Positions 7,061 to 14,921 are shown, counted from the first letter of the stretch. The stretch is 35,062 bases of DNA from Flavobacterium sp. (GCA_030145825.1 JAIXHM010000007.1:1-35062), one strand, 5' to 3'. Notes: generated by a model from the sequence alone, not told the origin. Numbers and translations: made by a program.

Positions 7061-8230
7061 ATGAAATTTCTAAAAAGTTTCTTTAAATGGTTGGCTATCG
7101 TTTTGGCTGCAGTCATTATTTTAATGTATATTTTCGATGTAGATTATTTGTTAAGAGCAGTGCGAACTGTTTATTTCAATGGACATAACACAGCTTTTTT
7201 AGAAGATTTTAATTATTTTCCAAATCGAGAAATCAAAAAAGGAACAGCACAACCTTGGGCAATTTCAAAAGATTACAATTCGGTTCCTGCAACAGAAGTT
7301 TTAGAACAAACACATAAAGAATTACAAACGGTAGCTTATTTAATTATCAAGAATGATAGCATTTGGCACGAAAGCTATTTCGATGGTTATGGAAAAGATT
7401 CAAAATCAAATTCTTTTTCGATGGCAAAAAGTGTTGTAACCTTGGCTTTGGGAAAAGCTATTATGGAAGGGAAAGTTAAAAGTTTAGACCAAAAAGTAGT
7501 TGATTTTTTCCCTGAGTTAAAAGGTGAGTTTGCAAAAAATGTGACTGTTGGGGATTTGTCTTCTATGGCATCAGGCTTAAGTTGGGACGAACGTTATTAC
7601 AGTCCGTTTTCAATTGTAACGCGTGCTTATTTTGACGACGATTTAAAGAAAGTAATTTTAGGATTAGAAGTAAACGAAAAACCAGGACAATCATTTAAAT
7701 ATTTGAGTGGCGCAACACAATTATTAGCCATGTGCATCGAAAAAGCAACAGGCGAATATTTATCAAATTATGTTTCGAAAAACTTTTGGCAACCCATGGG
7801 AGCTGAGAACGAAGCACTTTGGCAATTAGATCATGCACCAGATGGAATTGAAAAAGCCTATTGCTGTATTGCAAGTAATGCGCGCGATTTTGCTCGTTTT
7901 GGTAAATTAATGAAACAAGGCGGAAAATGGAATGGACAACAACTCCTAGATTCTACTTTTGTTCAAAAATGCGTAACGCCACGTTTTCCAGAAAGTCCAC
8001 AATATGGTTACGGTTGGTGGATGCATAATGTAAGTGGAAAACAATTGTATTATATGCGTGGTCACTTAGGTCAGTTTGTAATTGTAATTCCCGAAGATGA
8101 TGTTATTATAGTTCGTTTAGGACATTTAAAAGGTTTGCAAACTGAAACCGATCCGCATAGTGATGATTTGTATGTTTATGTTGATGAAGCTTATAAAATG
8201 TTGGATGAAAGAGGCAAGAAGCAAGAGTAA
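7061..8230 (+). CDS. Membrane-anchored serine hydrolase (beta-lactamase family, class C-like)
   Basis: This 389-residue protein belongs to the class C beta-lactamase/penicillin-binding esterase superfamily. It has an N-terminal hydrophobic anchor (about 8-27) and puts its catalytic domain in the periplasm. The active-site motifs are SMAK (S120, K123), Y-x-S within YLSGA (Y214, S216) and HLG at 335-337, which replaces KTG as is usual in esterase-type members. Spacing of the three is normal for the family. The substrate is not known; members include D-aminopeptidases, carboxylesterases and true beta-lactamases. It is monocistronic. The 85-base gap behind it is A-rich and holds no hairpin I can identify. 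Confidence 0.88.
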   Translation: MKFLKSFFKWLAIVLAAVIILMYIFDVDYLLRAVRTVYFNGHNTAFLEDFNYFPNREIKKGTAQPWAISKDYNSVPATEVLEQTHKELQTVAYLIIKNDSIWHESYFDGYGKDSKSNSFSMAKSVVTLALGKAIMEGKVKSLDQKVVDFFPELKGEFAKNVTVGDLSSMASGLSWDERYYSPFSIVTRAYFDDDLKKVILGLEVNEKPGQSFKYLSGATQLLAMCIEKATGEYLSNYVSKNFWQPMGAENEALWQLDHAPDGIEKAYCCIASNARDFARFGKLMKQGGKWNGQQLLDSTFVQKCVTPRFPESPQYGYGWWMHNVSGKQLYYMRGHLGQFVIVIPEDDVIIVRLGHLKGLQTETDPHSDDLYVYVDEAYKMLDERGKKQE

Positions 8231-8315
8231 AGTAAATAGAGCATAGAGAATAAATTAACCTGAAACTTGAAACAAAACAAAAAACAATCAACCACCAACT
8301 ATAAACAAAAAACAA

Positions 8316-9029
8316 ATGATAGAAAAAATTCAACTCAACAACATTCTATTTTTAGATATTGAAACCGTTCCGCAATACGATTCTTATATGGGAATGGATG
8401 AAGAAACTAAAAAGCTTTGGGAACTTAAAACTCAATACCAACGTCGCGATGAGGTTACTGCCGAAGATTTTTATGAAAGAGCAGGAATTTGGGCTGAATT
8501 TGGAAAAATCATTTGTATTTCCGTAGGGTATTTTACCAACAAAGCCGATATCCGAAACTTTAGAGTAACCAGTTTTTGGGGTGAAGAAAAGAAAATTTTA
8601 GAGGATTTTTCTAGCTTATTGAATCAGCATTTCAACGGAGCTGCCCATGTTTTATGCGGACACAATGCTAAAGAATTTGATATTCCGTTTATTGCGCGTC
8701 GCATGATAATTCACGGAGTTGCCTTGCCAGATAAATTGAATTTATTTGGTAAAAAGCCTTGGGAAGTTCCACATTTAGATACTTTAGAACTGTGGAAATT
8801 TGGCGATTATAAGCATTTTACTTCACTTAAATTGTTAACCAAGGTTCTTGGAGTTCCTTCACCAAAAGACGATATCGATGGAAGCGAAGTGGCACGAGTT
8901 TTTTATATCGAAAATGACATTGATCGCATTATCACCTATTGCGAAAAAGATGTAATTGCTGTGGCTCAAATTTTTCTTCGTTTCCGTAGAGAAGATTTAT
9001 TAATCGAAGATGAAATTACGCATGTGTAA
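8316..9029 (+). CDS. 3'-5' exonuclease, DEDDy family (PolB-like)
   Basis: This 237-residue protein is a ribonuclease-H-fold 3'-5' exonuclease like the proofreading domain of family B DNA polymerases, but with no polymerase attached. The catalytic set is D14 and E16 (FLDIETVP, Exo I), D122 (GHNAKEFDIPF, Exo II), and Y208 with D212 (YCEKDV, Exo III, the DEDDy form). Residues 30-60 form a helical insert. It probably acts in DNA repair or end trimming. It stands alone, downstream of the serine hydrolase with a gap of 85 bases and followed by a dispersed repeat. Confidence 0.88.
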   Translation: MIEKIQLNNILFLDIETVPQYDSYMGMDEETKKLWELKTQYQRRDEVTAEDFYERAGIWAEFGKIICISVGYFTNKADIRNFRVTSFWGEEKKILEDFSSLLNQHFNGAAHVLCGHNAKEFDIPFIARRMIIHGVALPDKLNLFGKKPWEVPHLDTLELWKFGDYKHFTSLKLLTKVLGVPSPKDDIDGSEVARVFYIENDIDRIITYCEKDVIAVAQIFLRFRREDLLIEDEITHV

Positions 9030-9039
9030 TTTTTGAAGC

Positions 9040-9130
9040 AATTCCCGCTGTTCGCTATATCTTTTTAGTTTACACTTCGACAAGCTCAGTGTGACAAACA
9101 AAAAGGATGCCGCTGCCATCGGGGCTAATT
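9040..9130 (-). repeat. Composite dispersed repeat, copy A (inverted relative to copy B)
   Basis: Read on the minus strand this copy begins AGCCCCGATGGCAGCGGCAT, continues with CCTTTTT, has a central hairpin with a TGTCAC...GTCGA word, and ends AAAAAGATATAG...AGCGGGA. The same two end blocks occur at 11577-11664 on the plus strand: the left block of 27 bases differs at one position and the right block of 24 at three. The centre is not the same. It fills the gap between the exonuclease gene and the promoter of the next gene. Confidence 0.85.
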
Positions 9131-9134
9131 TTTA

Positions 9135-9142
9135 TATCTTTG
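9135..9142 (+). promoter_or_regulatory. Promoter -7 box of spmAB fusion gene
   Basis: TATCTTTG fits TAnnTTTG exactly, 32 bases before the ATG at 9174. It begins five bases after the composite repeat ends, so any -33 contact would be within the repeat. Confidence 0.5.
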
Positions 9143-9173
9143 AAACAATTAACTATAAACTACTAACTGAAAC

Positions 9174-10613
9174 ATGGTTTTAAGCAGATTTTGGCTCGTT
9201 ATATTCGTTTGCTCCATCACTTTTGTAATCGCAGGATTGTTTACCAATCAATATTATTCAATCGATTATGTATTAAATGGTAAACAAGGCGAACCACTAT
9301 TAATAAGTGAAAAATACTTAAACGAAGTTCCACAATTTGTACAAGACAGTTTAAAAGTATCTGGAAATAATGAGTTTGTTGTAAATAGAGTTACTTCGGA
9401 TGCTGATACTACCTATGTTTACAACAAACAAACCGTAAAAATCTACAGCGGAACTCAAAAAGCCGATGGTTTATTGCCTATGGCAAAAAGTAGTTTATTA
9501 GATTTAATTCTTCCGTTGATTGCGTATTTAGCGTTTTTCTGTGGAATCATGGAATTGCTAATTATCTCTGGTGCTTCTGAAAAATTAGCAGGTTATTTAA
9601 GTCCGGCTTTTGCTAAAATTTTTCCTTCTATTCCTAAAAATCACGAGTCAATTTCGTATATGACATTGAATTTTGCAGCTAATTTTTTAGGTTTGGATTC
9701 TGCGGCAACACCTTTTGGTTTAAAAGCCATGGAAAAATTACAAGAAATTAATCCGGATAAAGATAAAGCCAGCGATGCTCAAATCATGTTTATGTGTTTG
9801 CACGCAGCTGGTTTAACGTTAATTCCAACGTCAATTATTGGTTATCGTGCTGCTGAAAACGCTTCAAATCCAGCCGATGTCATGTTACCTTGTATTATTA
9901 CGTCTTTTGTAGGAACAATTGCTGCTTTTATTTTAGTTGGAATTAAACAACGCATCAACTTTAAAAGCGCTTCGTTGTTAGTAGGTTTAATGTCATTAAT
10001 CGGAGCAATTATAGGTTTGTTGTTTTACGTGAACACTTTAGATTTAATTGGTAAAAATTATTTTACAGCAAATTTATCAGGTGTTTTATTATTAGCAATT
10101 ATAGGATTTACGTTAGTTTTTTCATTTATTAACGAAAAGAAATTTATTGAAAAAAACACCAATTTATTCGACACTTTTGTTGTTGGGGCTAACAATGGCT
10201 TAAAAACTGGAGCCATGATTTTTCCATATGTAATGGGAATGTTAGTGGCAATTTCGTTATTCCGAAACAGCGGTTTGTTTGAATTAATCAGTCACGGAAT
10301 GGCTTTTGTATTTTCACATTTAGGTGTTCACAAAGAAATTATTGATTCGTTACCAGTTGCCATGTTACGTCCATTTGCCTCAAGTGGTTCGCGTGGATTT
10401 ATGATTGATGCCATGCGTGTTTACGGCCCCGATTCTTTCGCAGGCCGTTTAAGTTGTATTTTCCAGTGTAGTGCCGAAACAACTTTTTATGTTATTGCGG
10501 TTTACTTTGGTTCGGTAAATATTAAAGACACACGTTACACGCTTTGGATGATGTTATTAGTGGATTTAATTTGTGTGTTAACGGCAATTTTTGTGGCAAG
10601 TTGGTTTTTTTAG
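9174..10613 (+). CDS. SpmA-SpmB fusion, nucleoside-recognition (Gate) membrane protein
   Basis: This 479-residue polytopic membrane protein combines what are two proteins, SpmA and SpmB, in Bacillus. The first half has a transmembrane start (about 7-27), a periplasmic insert (about 30-105) and an SpmA-like block with LNFAANFLGLDSAATPFG. The second half is SpmB-like, with GANNGLKTGAMIFPYV, RPFASSGSRGFM and CSAETTFYVIAVYFG. Both halves carry the Gate (nucleoside recognition) fold. The organism is not expected to sporulate, so the spore-maturation name gives no function; a small-molecule or ion transporter is the usual guess. The next gene, a 67-residue membrane protein, starts after three bases and is translationally coupled. 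Confidence 0.88.
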   Translation: MVLSRFWLVIFVCSITFVIAGLFTNQYYSIDYVLNGKQGEPLLISEKYLNEVPQFVQDSLKVSGNNEFVVNRVTSDADTTYVYNKQTVKIYSGTQKADGLLPMAKSSLLDLILPLIAYLAFFCGIMELLIISGASEKLAGYLSPAFAKIFPSIPKNHESISYMTLNFAANFLGLDSAATPFGLKAMEKLQEINPDKDKASDAQIMFMCLHAAGLTLIPTSIIGYRAAENASNPADVMLPCIITSFVGTIAAFILVGIKQRINFKSASLLVGLMSLIGAIIGLLFYVNTLDLIGKNYFTANLSGVLLLAIIGFTLVFSFINEKKFIEKNTNLFDTFVVGANNGLKTGAMIFPYVMGMLVAISLFRNSGLFELISHGMAFVFSHLGVHKEIIDSLPVAMLRPFASSGSRGFMIDAMRVYGPDSFAGRLSCIFQCSAETTFYVIAVYFGSVNIKDTRYTLWMMLLVDLICVLTAIFVASWFF

Positions 10614-10616
10614 GAG

Positions 10617-10820
10617 ATGAGTTTCTTTGAAGATTTTTTTATTAGCGCAGGTCAAGAAATATTATTTGGTTCATTTAAATGGATTGGTATTTCTATTAAA
10701 TGGCTATTTTATTTAGGTAAAAAACCAATTAGCCAAATTAAAAATGAGAATTGGAATAACAAAATTGGCTTTTTAGCTCTTGTTTTGATAATTGGGTTAG
10801 TGATTTATACCGTTAAATAA
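10617..10820 (+). CDS. Small membrane protein coupled to SpmAB fusion
   Basis: This is a 67-residue protein of unknown function. It has an amphipathic/hydrophobic N-terminal half (about 5-33) and a clear transmembrane helix at about 48-65 (IGFLALVLIIGLVIYTV), with a short polar linker between. It starts three bases after the stop of the SpmAB fusion with GGAG just ahead of the ATG, so it is very likely co-translated and may be a small subunit of that transporter. A perfect palindrome begins two bases past its stop. Confidence 0.7.
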   Translation: MSFFEDFFISAGQEILFGSFKWIGISIKWLFYLGKKPISQIKNENWNNKIGFLALVLIIGLVIYTVK

Positions 10821-10821
10821 T

Positions 10822-10848
10822 CCTGCAAGGTTTTCAAAACCTTGCAGG
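10822..10848. repeat. REP-like palindrome R1
   Basis: Arms CCTGCAAGGTTTT and AAAACCTTGCAGG pair perfectly over 13 bases around a single C. It lies between the small membrane gene and the transposase gene, 19 bases before the transposase ATG. No T-run follows it. It is the only perfect member of seven related palindromes in the window. Confidence 0.9.
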
Positions 10849-10867
10849 TATAATAACAAAAATTTGA

Positions 10868-11419
10868 ATGAAATTAGAGGTATTGCAAAAAGATAAATTT
10901 TATCACATTTACAATAGAGGAATAAACGGCTGTAATATTTTTAGTTCAAATGAAAACAAATTGCATTTTTTAAAATTAGTTTCAAAATATTTAAATGGTA
11001 AAGTTTCAATATTAGCTTTTTGTTTAATGGATAATCATTTCCACTTAGTTATTCAAGTAATTGAAGAAGAGAAAATTGTAACTCAAGCTTTTTCTAACTT
11101 ATTTAACGCATATGCAAAAGCGTATAATAAACAACAAAATAGAACTGGGAGTTTATTTGAAAAACATTTTAAAAGAATTGAATTAACTTCAGAAGAATAT
11201 TTAAAAAATGTAATTGTTTATGTTCATTTGAATCCTACTCATCATTTGAATATTGATTTTGTTGATTTCGAATTTTCTTCATACAAAAATATAATAACCG
11301 AGGCAGAATCAATGATAAGCAAAGATGAAGTTTTAAAATTGTTTGATGATGTTGATAATTTTAAATATTGTCACAACTTAAAAAGAAAAATTCTGGAGAA
11401 TAAATTCATGTTAGAATGA
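10868..11419 (+). CDS. REP-associated tyrosine transposase (IS200-like, Y1 HUH)
   Basis: This 183-residue protein is a Y1-type HUH endonuclease of the REP-associated (RAYT) group. The HUH motif is HFH at 57-59 (MDNHFHLVIQV); candidate catalytic tyrosines are Y82 and Y86 in AYAKAY, ahead of the RAYT-typical segment NRTGSLFEKHFKRIEL. YVHLNPTHH at about 118-126 is also characteristic. Members nick single-stranded hairpins of palindromic repeats instead of moving a classical IS. The gene is intact and single copy here, with palindrome R1 just upstream and R2 and R3 just downstream, as expected if these are its substrates. It has no IS200/605 TnpB partner. Confidence 0.93.
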   Translation: MKLEVLQKDKFYHIYNRGINGCNIFSSNENKLHFLKLVSKYLNGKVSILAFCLMDNHFHLVIQVIEEEKIVTQAFSNLFNAYAKAYNKQQNRTGSLFEKHFKRIELTSEEYLKNVIVYVHLNPTHHLNIDFVDFEFSSYKNIITEAESMISKDEVLKLFDDVDNFKYCHNLKRKILENKFMLE

Positions 11420-11422
11420 TAA

Positions 11423-11453
11423 AACCTACAAGGTCAGTTAGACCTTGCAGGTT
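11423..11453. repeat. REP-like palindrome R2
   Basis: Arms AACCTACAAGGTC (11423-11435) and GACCTTGCAGGTT (11441-11453) pair at 12 of 13 positions with loop AGTTA. The single mismatch is A11428 against C11448, the fourth base of the CCTRCAAGG arm. It starts four bases past the transposase stop. Confidence 0.9.
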
Positions 11454-11476
11454 GGTATGACTGATGAAATGATTCT

Positions 11477-11503
11477 CCTGCAAGGTTTTTAAAACCTTGT
11501 AGG
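11477..11503. repeat. REP-like palindrome R3
   Basis: Arms CCTGCAAGGTTTT and AAAACCTTGTAGG pair at 12 of 13 positions around one T. The odd pair is G-T at the fourth base, the mirror image of R2, so R2 and R3 form an oppositely oriented pair 23 bases apart. GTAG is present in the right arm. Confidence 0.9.
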
Positions 11504-11576
11504 TATAAAGTAAGTTTTTAACACAACTTCAAATTAAATTTGTTATAGTTTAATAAATAAATTAATAGTGTAGTAT

Positions 11577-11664
11577 AGCCCCGATAGCAGCGGCATCCTT
11601 TTTATTTTCCTATCGACTCCGCTCGAGGTGACAATAAAAAGATATAGTGGATAGCGGGACAATT
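11577..11664 (+). repeat. Composite dispersed repeat, copy B
   Basis: The left block starts AGCCCCGATAGCAGCGGCAT then CCTTTTT; the right block is AAAAAGATATAG..GGATAGCGGGA. The ends match copy A at 9040-9130 on the opposite strand. The central hairpin reads TCGACTCCGCTCGAGGTGACA, whose reverse complement resembles the centre of copy A, so centre and ends have opposite relative orientation in the two copies. The two copies bracket the SpmAB, small membrane protein and transposase genes. Confidence 0.85.
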
Positions 11665-11780
11665 GTTGATATAAAGAATGTTTTTCTGCTCCCAATTTAG
11701 ATATACCAAATAACCACAGAAATTTTTTATCAAAAAATTCAGAATCCTTACCTTTACGTCACTTAAAAAACTAACACACA

Positions 11781-13382
11781 ATGGATTTTATATATCAAGA
11801 TCCGTATCCGATTTTAAAAGACGATACGCAATACAAAAAATTAACTTCAGATTACGTTACAGTTGAAAAATTAGGTGATAGAGAAATTTTAGTGGTAGAC
11901 CCAAAAGGTTTAGAATTACTAGCCGAAGAAGCCATGTTTGATGTTTCTTTTATGCTTCGTACGAAACACTTACAAAGTTTACACAACATTTTAAACGACC
12001 CTGAAGCCACAGATAATGACCGATTTGTAGCTTACAATTTATTGCAAAATGCAAAAGTAGCTATCGACAAACAATTACCATCTTGTCAAGATACAGGAAC
12101 AGCAATTATAATGGCGAAAAAAGGAGAAGGTGTTTACACAGGCGTGGATGACGCTGAATTTTTATCGCGTGGTGTTTTCAATACGTATCAAAAAAGAAAT
12201 TTACGTTATTCTCAAATTGTTCCTATTAGTATGTTTGAGGAGAAAAATTCGGGTTCAAACTTACCAGCGCAAATTGATATTTATGCGAAAAAAGGAAATT
12301 CGTATGAGTTTTTATTTTTAGCAAAAGGTGGTGGTTCTGCAAACAAAACGTTTTTGTACCAACAAACTAAGTCGTTGTTGAATGAAAAATCAATGACAGA
12401 ATTCATTAAAACGAAAATTAAAGATTTAGGAACATCAGCTTGTCCACCTTATCACTTAGCTTTGGTTATTGGTGGAACATCTGCGGAAGCCAATTTAGCA
12501 GCCGTTAAAAAAGCATCTGCTGGTTATTATGATAATTTACCAACTTCTGGAAACATGGCAGGTCAAGCTTTTCGTGATTTAGAATGGGAAGCAAAAGTGC
12601 AACAAATTTGTCACGAAAGTGGAATAGGAGCGCAATTTGGTGGAAAATATTTCGTGCATGATGTACGTGTAATTCGTTTACCAAGACATGCTGCTTCTTG
12701 TCCGGTTGGATTAGGCGTTTCTTGTTCGGCAGATAGAAATATCAAAGGAAAAATTACGAAAGATGGAATTTTCTTAGAGCAATTAGAAACGAATCCAGCG
12801 CAGTTTTTACCAGAAGTAGCGCCACATTTAGAAGAACCAGTTATTGTAGATTTAAATCGTCCAATGGCTGATATTTTAGCGGAACTTTCTAAATATCCAA
12901 TCAAAACACGTTTAAAACTAAACGGAACGGTAATCGTAGCACGTGATATTGCACATGCGAAGATTAAAGAAATGTTAGATGCGGGTCAACCAATGCCTGA
13001 ATATTTCAAAAACCATCCAGTGTATTATGCAGGACCAGCGAAAACTCCAGAGGGAATGCCATCAGGAAGTTTTGGACCAACTACTGCAGGTCGTATGGAC
13101 GTTTATGTAGATGAATTCCAAGCAGCAGGCGGAAGTATGGTAATGTTAGCAAAAGGAAACCGTTCAAAACAAGTTTCTGACGCTTGTGCAAAGTATGGAG
13201 GTTTCTATTTAGGTTCGATTGGTGGTCCTGCTGCAATTTTAGCAAAAGAAAACATCTTATCGGTTGAAGTTGTAGATTTCCCAGAATTAGGAATGGAAGC
13301 GGTAAGAAAAATTGAAGTAAAAGATTTCCCAGCGTTTATTATTACCGATGATAAAGGGAATGATTTTTTTATGAATCTTTAG
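11781..13382 (+). CDS. fumA: Fumarate hydratase, class I (iron-sulfur)
   Basis: This 533-residue enzyme interconverts fumarate and malate in the TCA cycle in the cytoplasm. It has the fused alpha and beta parts of single-chain class I fumarases such as E. coli FumA/FumB. The [4Fe-4S] cluster ligands are probably C102 (PSCQDTGTA), C221 (SACPPYH) and C315 ([10 protein letters not shown]307 is nearby). The beta part contains [24 protein letters not shown]. The length is normal. The gene is monocistronic, ended by a hairpin (13419-13452) of the REP-like family. The last 21 codons are repeated in diverged form at 14683-14745, beyond an inserted ATPase gene. As a class I enzyme it should be oxygen-sensitive. 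Confidence 0.96.
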   Translation: MDFIYQDPYPILKDDTQYKKLTSDYVTVEKLGDREILVVDPKGLELLAEEAMFDVSFMLRTKHLQSLHNILNDPEATDNDRFVAYNLLQNAKVAIDKQLPSCQDTGTAIIMAKKGEGVYTGVDDAEFLSRGVFNTYQKRNLRYSQIVPISMFEEKNSGSNLPAQIDIYAKKGNSYEFLFLAKGGGSANKTFLYQQTKSLLNEKSMTEFIKTKIKDLGTSACPPYHLALVIGGTSAEANLAAVKKASAGYYDNLPTSGNMAGQAFRDLEWEAKVQQICHESGIGAQFGGKYFVHDVRVIRLPRHAASCPVGLGVSCSADRNIKGKITKDGIFLEQLETNPAQFLPEVAPHLEEPVIVDLNRPMADILAELSKYPIKTRLKLNGTVIVARDIAHAKIKEMLDAGQPMPEYFKNHPVYYAGPAKTPEGMPSGSFGPTTAGRMDVYVDEFQAAGGSMVMLAKGNRSKQVSDACAKYGGFYLGSIGGPAAILAKENILSVEVVDFPELGMEAVRKIEVKDFPAFIITDDKGNDFFMNL

Positions 13383-13418
13383 TTGAAGAAAATAGAGATT
13401 AGAAGCCAGAAAATAGAC

Positions 13419-13452
13419 AAACCTGTAAGTTGAAAGACTTGCAGGTTTTTTT
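13419..13452 (+). terminator. REP-like palindrome R4 serving as fumarase terminator
   Basis: Arms AAACCTGTAAGT (13419-13430) and ACTTGCAGGTTT (13437-13448) pair with one T-G, loop TGAAAG, followed by a T-run. It combines a REP-like sequence with terminator form. The related R5 follows the duplicated fumarase tail at the equivalent place. Confidence 0.85.
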
Positions 13453-13477
13453 ATTCTAGAATATATTTCAAAATAAA

Positions 13478-14593
13478 TTATTGCAAATACTCCCAGAAAT
13501 TATCCTTATTAACTATTAACGTTTCTTTTGGGTGGTATTTTTCCGTGAATGATTTTGTGAAATTTACTTTTTTGTTGGGATTGTATTTAATTTCATAAGC
13601 CGAAATTTCTCCTTCGTTTATTTCAATAAAATCAATTTCTGCTTGTTGCGTGTTTCTCCAATAATGTGTTTTTCCATAAAAACCAGTATAACTTAGTTGT
13701 TTCATTTTTTCGCTAATAAAGAAATTTTCAAACAAAGCGCCTACGTCCTGTCTGCTTTGCAATGGATTGAATTGTCCTATAATAGCGTTTCTTATACCGT
13801 TATCATAAAAATAGATTTTTGGTTTTGCTGTAATTTCATTTCTTTGATTCGTTGAAAATGGATGCAGTCTAAAAATAACATATACTTTCTCTAGCAAATC
13901 GATATAATTGATGACCGTCATGCGATCAACACCTAATATTTTTGCCAATTCATTGTAAGACACTTCGCTCCCTAGCTGCAACGCTAGTGCATTAAGCAAT
14001 TTCATTAACAAATCAGGTTTTTTTATGTTTACTAGTTCTAAAACATCTTGGTACAGATAACTCCCTGAAAGTTGTAAAAGTATTTTCTTTTTATTTGAAT
14101 TTGTAACTACTTCAGGATACATTCCATAAATTAAAAACTCTTCTAATCTACTAAATGCATTAGGAAAGGAATAATGATTTTTAATTTCACTCCACGACAA
14201 GGGAAATAATTGATGCTCCCATTTTCTTCCTGTTAATGGTTCATTAATTTGATTACCTAAATCAAGAGACGAAGAACCTGTTAAGATAAATTGTTTATTC
14301 AATTTTGCATCTACAAGCATTTTAATCGTTAAACCAATATTTTCTATACGTTGGGCTTCATCAATGACAATGGTTTCATAGTCCATAACCATTTGCATCA
14401 AAAATTGAAAATTAGCATTGACTAATTGCAATCTGGTTTGTGGATCATCACCATTTAAGAACAAGGTTTTTTTGTCTTCTACTATTTTTTGTATTAACGT
14501 TGTTTTTCCTACTTGTCTTGGTCCAATAACAACAACAGCTTTCTTGTTGTCGCAATCGGTTATTAAATTTTGGGTTATCGTTCTTGCTATCAT
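13478..14593 (-). CDS. AAA+ ATPase with DUF4143 domain
   Basis: This 371-residue protein has an N-terminal AAA_14-type ATPase domain with Walker A GPRQVGKTT (24-32), Walker B TIVIDEAQ (74-81) and sensor ILTGSSS, followed by a winged-helix region (about 200-240) and a C-terminal DUF4143 domain of PD-(D/E)XK nuclease fold with D321, E334 and K336 in the order D-x12-E-x-K. Such proteins are common, strain-variable accessory genes in Bacteroidetes, and their function is not settled; roles in defence or DNA processing are guesses. It lies on the minus strand between the true and the remnant fumarase tails, so it appears to be inserted. Tandem TGTGGTTT repeats and a promoter lie immediately upstream. 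Confidence 0.9.
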   Translation of the reverse strand: MIARTITQNLITDCDNKKAVVVIGPRQVGKTTLIQKIVEDKKTLFLNGDDPQTRLQLVNANFQFLMQMVMDYETIVIDEAQRIENIGLTIKMLVDAKLNKQFILTGSSSLDLGNQINEPLTGRKWEHQLFPLSWSEIKNHYSFPNAFSRLEEFLIYGMYPEVVTNSNKKKILLQLSGSYLYQDVLELVNIKKPDLLMKLLNALALQLGSEVSYNELAKILGVDRMTVINYIDLLEKVYVIFRLHPFSTNQRNEITAKPKIYFYDNGIRNAIIGQFNPLQSRQDVGALFENFFISEKMKQLSYTGFYGKTHYWRNTQQAEIDFIEINEGEISAYEIKYNPNKKVNFTKSFTEKYHPKETLIVNKDNFWEYLQ

Positions 14594-14597
14594 GTTA

Positions 14598-14660
14598 CAA
14601 ATATAATAAATTATGACTCAAACCACAAAATATTATAATTTTTTAGGGTTTAAACCACAA
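14598..14660 (-). promoter_or_regulatory. Promoter and tandem operator-like repeats of the ATPase gene
   Basis: On the minus strand TATATTTG (14605-14598) is an exact TAnnTTTG box, with TTTTG at 14630-14626 as a -33 element 20 bases upstream. The -7 box is only four bases from the ATG at 14593, so the message should have almost no leader. TTGTGGTTT occurs twice, at 14628-14620 and 14660-14652, exactly 32 bases apart; the first overlaps the -33 element, as an operator would. Confidence 0.6.
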
Positions 14661-14682
14661 TAAATTATATTTATAAAAAATT

Positions 14683-14745
14683 GAAGATTTTCCTGCGTTT
14701 CTTATTACCGATGATAAAGGGAATGACTTCTTTATGAATCTTTAG
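14683..14745 (+). pseudogene. Remnant of fumarase 3' end
   Basis: Twenty codons plus stop encode [20 protein letters not shown], which matches the fumarase C-terminus except for K to E and I to L. Over 81 bases (14684-14764 against 13321-13401) I count five differences, mainly at third codon positions, and the match runs about 20 bases past the stop. No upstream part of the gene is present. It is the tail of a second, slightly diverged fumarase allele left on the far side of the ATPase gene. Confidence 0.92.
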
Positions 14746-14774
14746 TTGAAGAAAATAGAGATTATTAAATAGAT

Positions 14775-14810
14775 AAACCTGCAAGGTTTTTAGAACCTTG
14801 TAGGTTTTTT
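14775..14810 (+). terminator. REP-like palindrome R5 after remnant fumarase tail
   Basis: Arms AAACCTGCAAGGTT (14775-14788) and AACCTTGTAGGTTT (14794-14807) pair with one G-T at the usual fourth position, followed by T. It holds the place that R4 holds after the intact fumarase. The gap 14594-14948 otherwise contains only the ATPase promoter, the remnant and the next terminator. Confidence 0.85.
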
Positions 14811-14894
14811 ATATCACAAATAAAAACCAAATTAAAAATATGGGAAACAGTTTAAAATATCTTTTATAGAATTTAAATAAGTAACACAAAAGAT

Positions 14895-14921
14895 AAAAGC
14901 TCTTTAAAATGAAGAGCTTTT
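14895..14921 (-). terminator. Intrinsic terminator of lipoprotein gene
   Basis: AAAAGCTCTT (14895-14904) and AAGAGCTTTT (14912-14921) pair perfectly. On the minus strand the stem is followed by a T-rich tract. It lies 28 bases past the lipoprotein stop. Confidence 0.8.

Larger units (their letters stand above)
11420..11780. other. Gene-free stretch of about 360 bases
   Basis: This gap between the transposase and fumarase genes holds palindromes R2 and R3, composite repeat copy B (11577-11664) and a weak promoter-like TACCTTTA (11749-11756) ahead of the fumarase ATG. I see no open frame or RNA gene in the remaining AT-rich sequence. Confidence 0.7.

Noticed and set aside
9174..10613. SpmA-SpmB fusion as evidence for sporulation
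   Set aside because: The family occurs widely in non-sporulating bacteria and no other sporulation gene is present.
10822..10848. R1 as a plain terminator of the SpmAB operon
   Set aside because: The palindrome is followed by GTATAATAAC and not by a T-run, and its sequence belongs to the dispersed family next to the RAYT gene.
12611..12904. Antisense frame inside fumarase, and similar antisense frames inside recA, scoB, PBP1A and rhodanese genes
   Set aside because: They are shadows of conserved genes with no family features or start signals.
14683..14745. Short frame as a functional small gene
   Set aside because: It is only the last 20 codons of fumarase with no start codon; the next gene is on the opposite strand.
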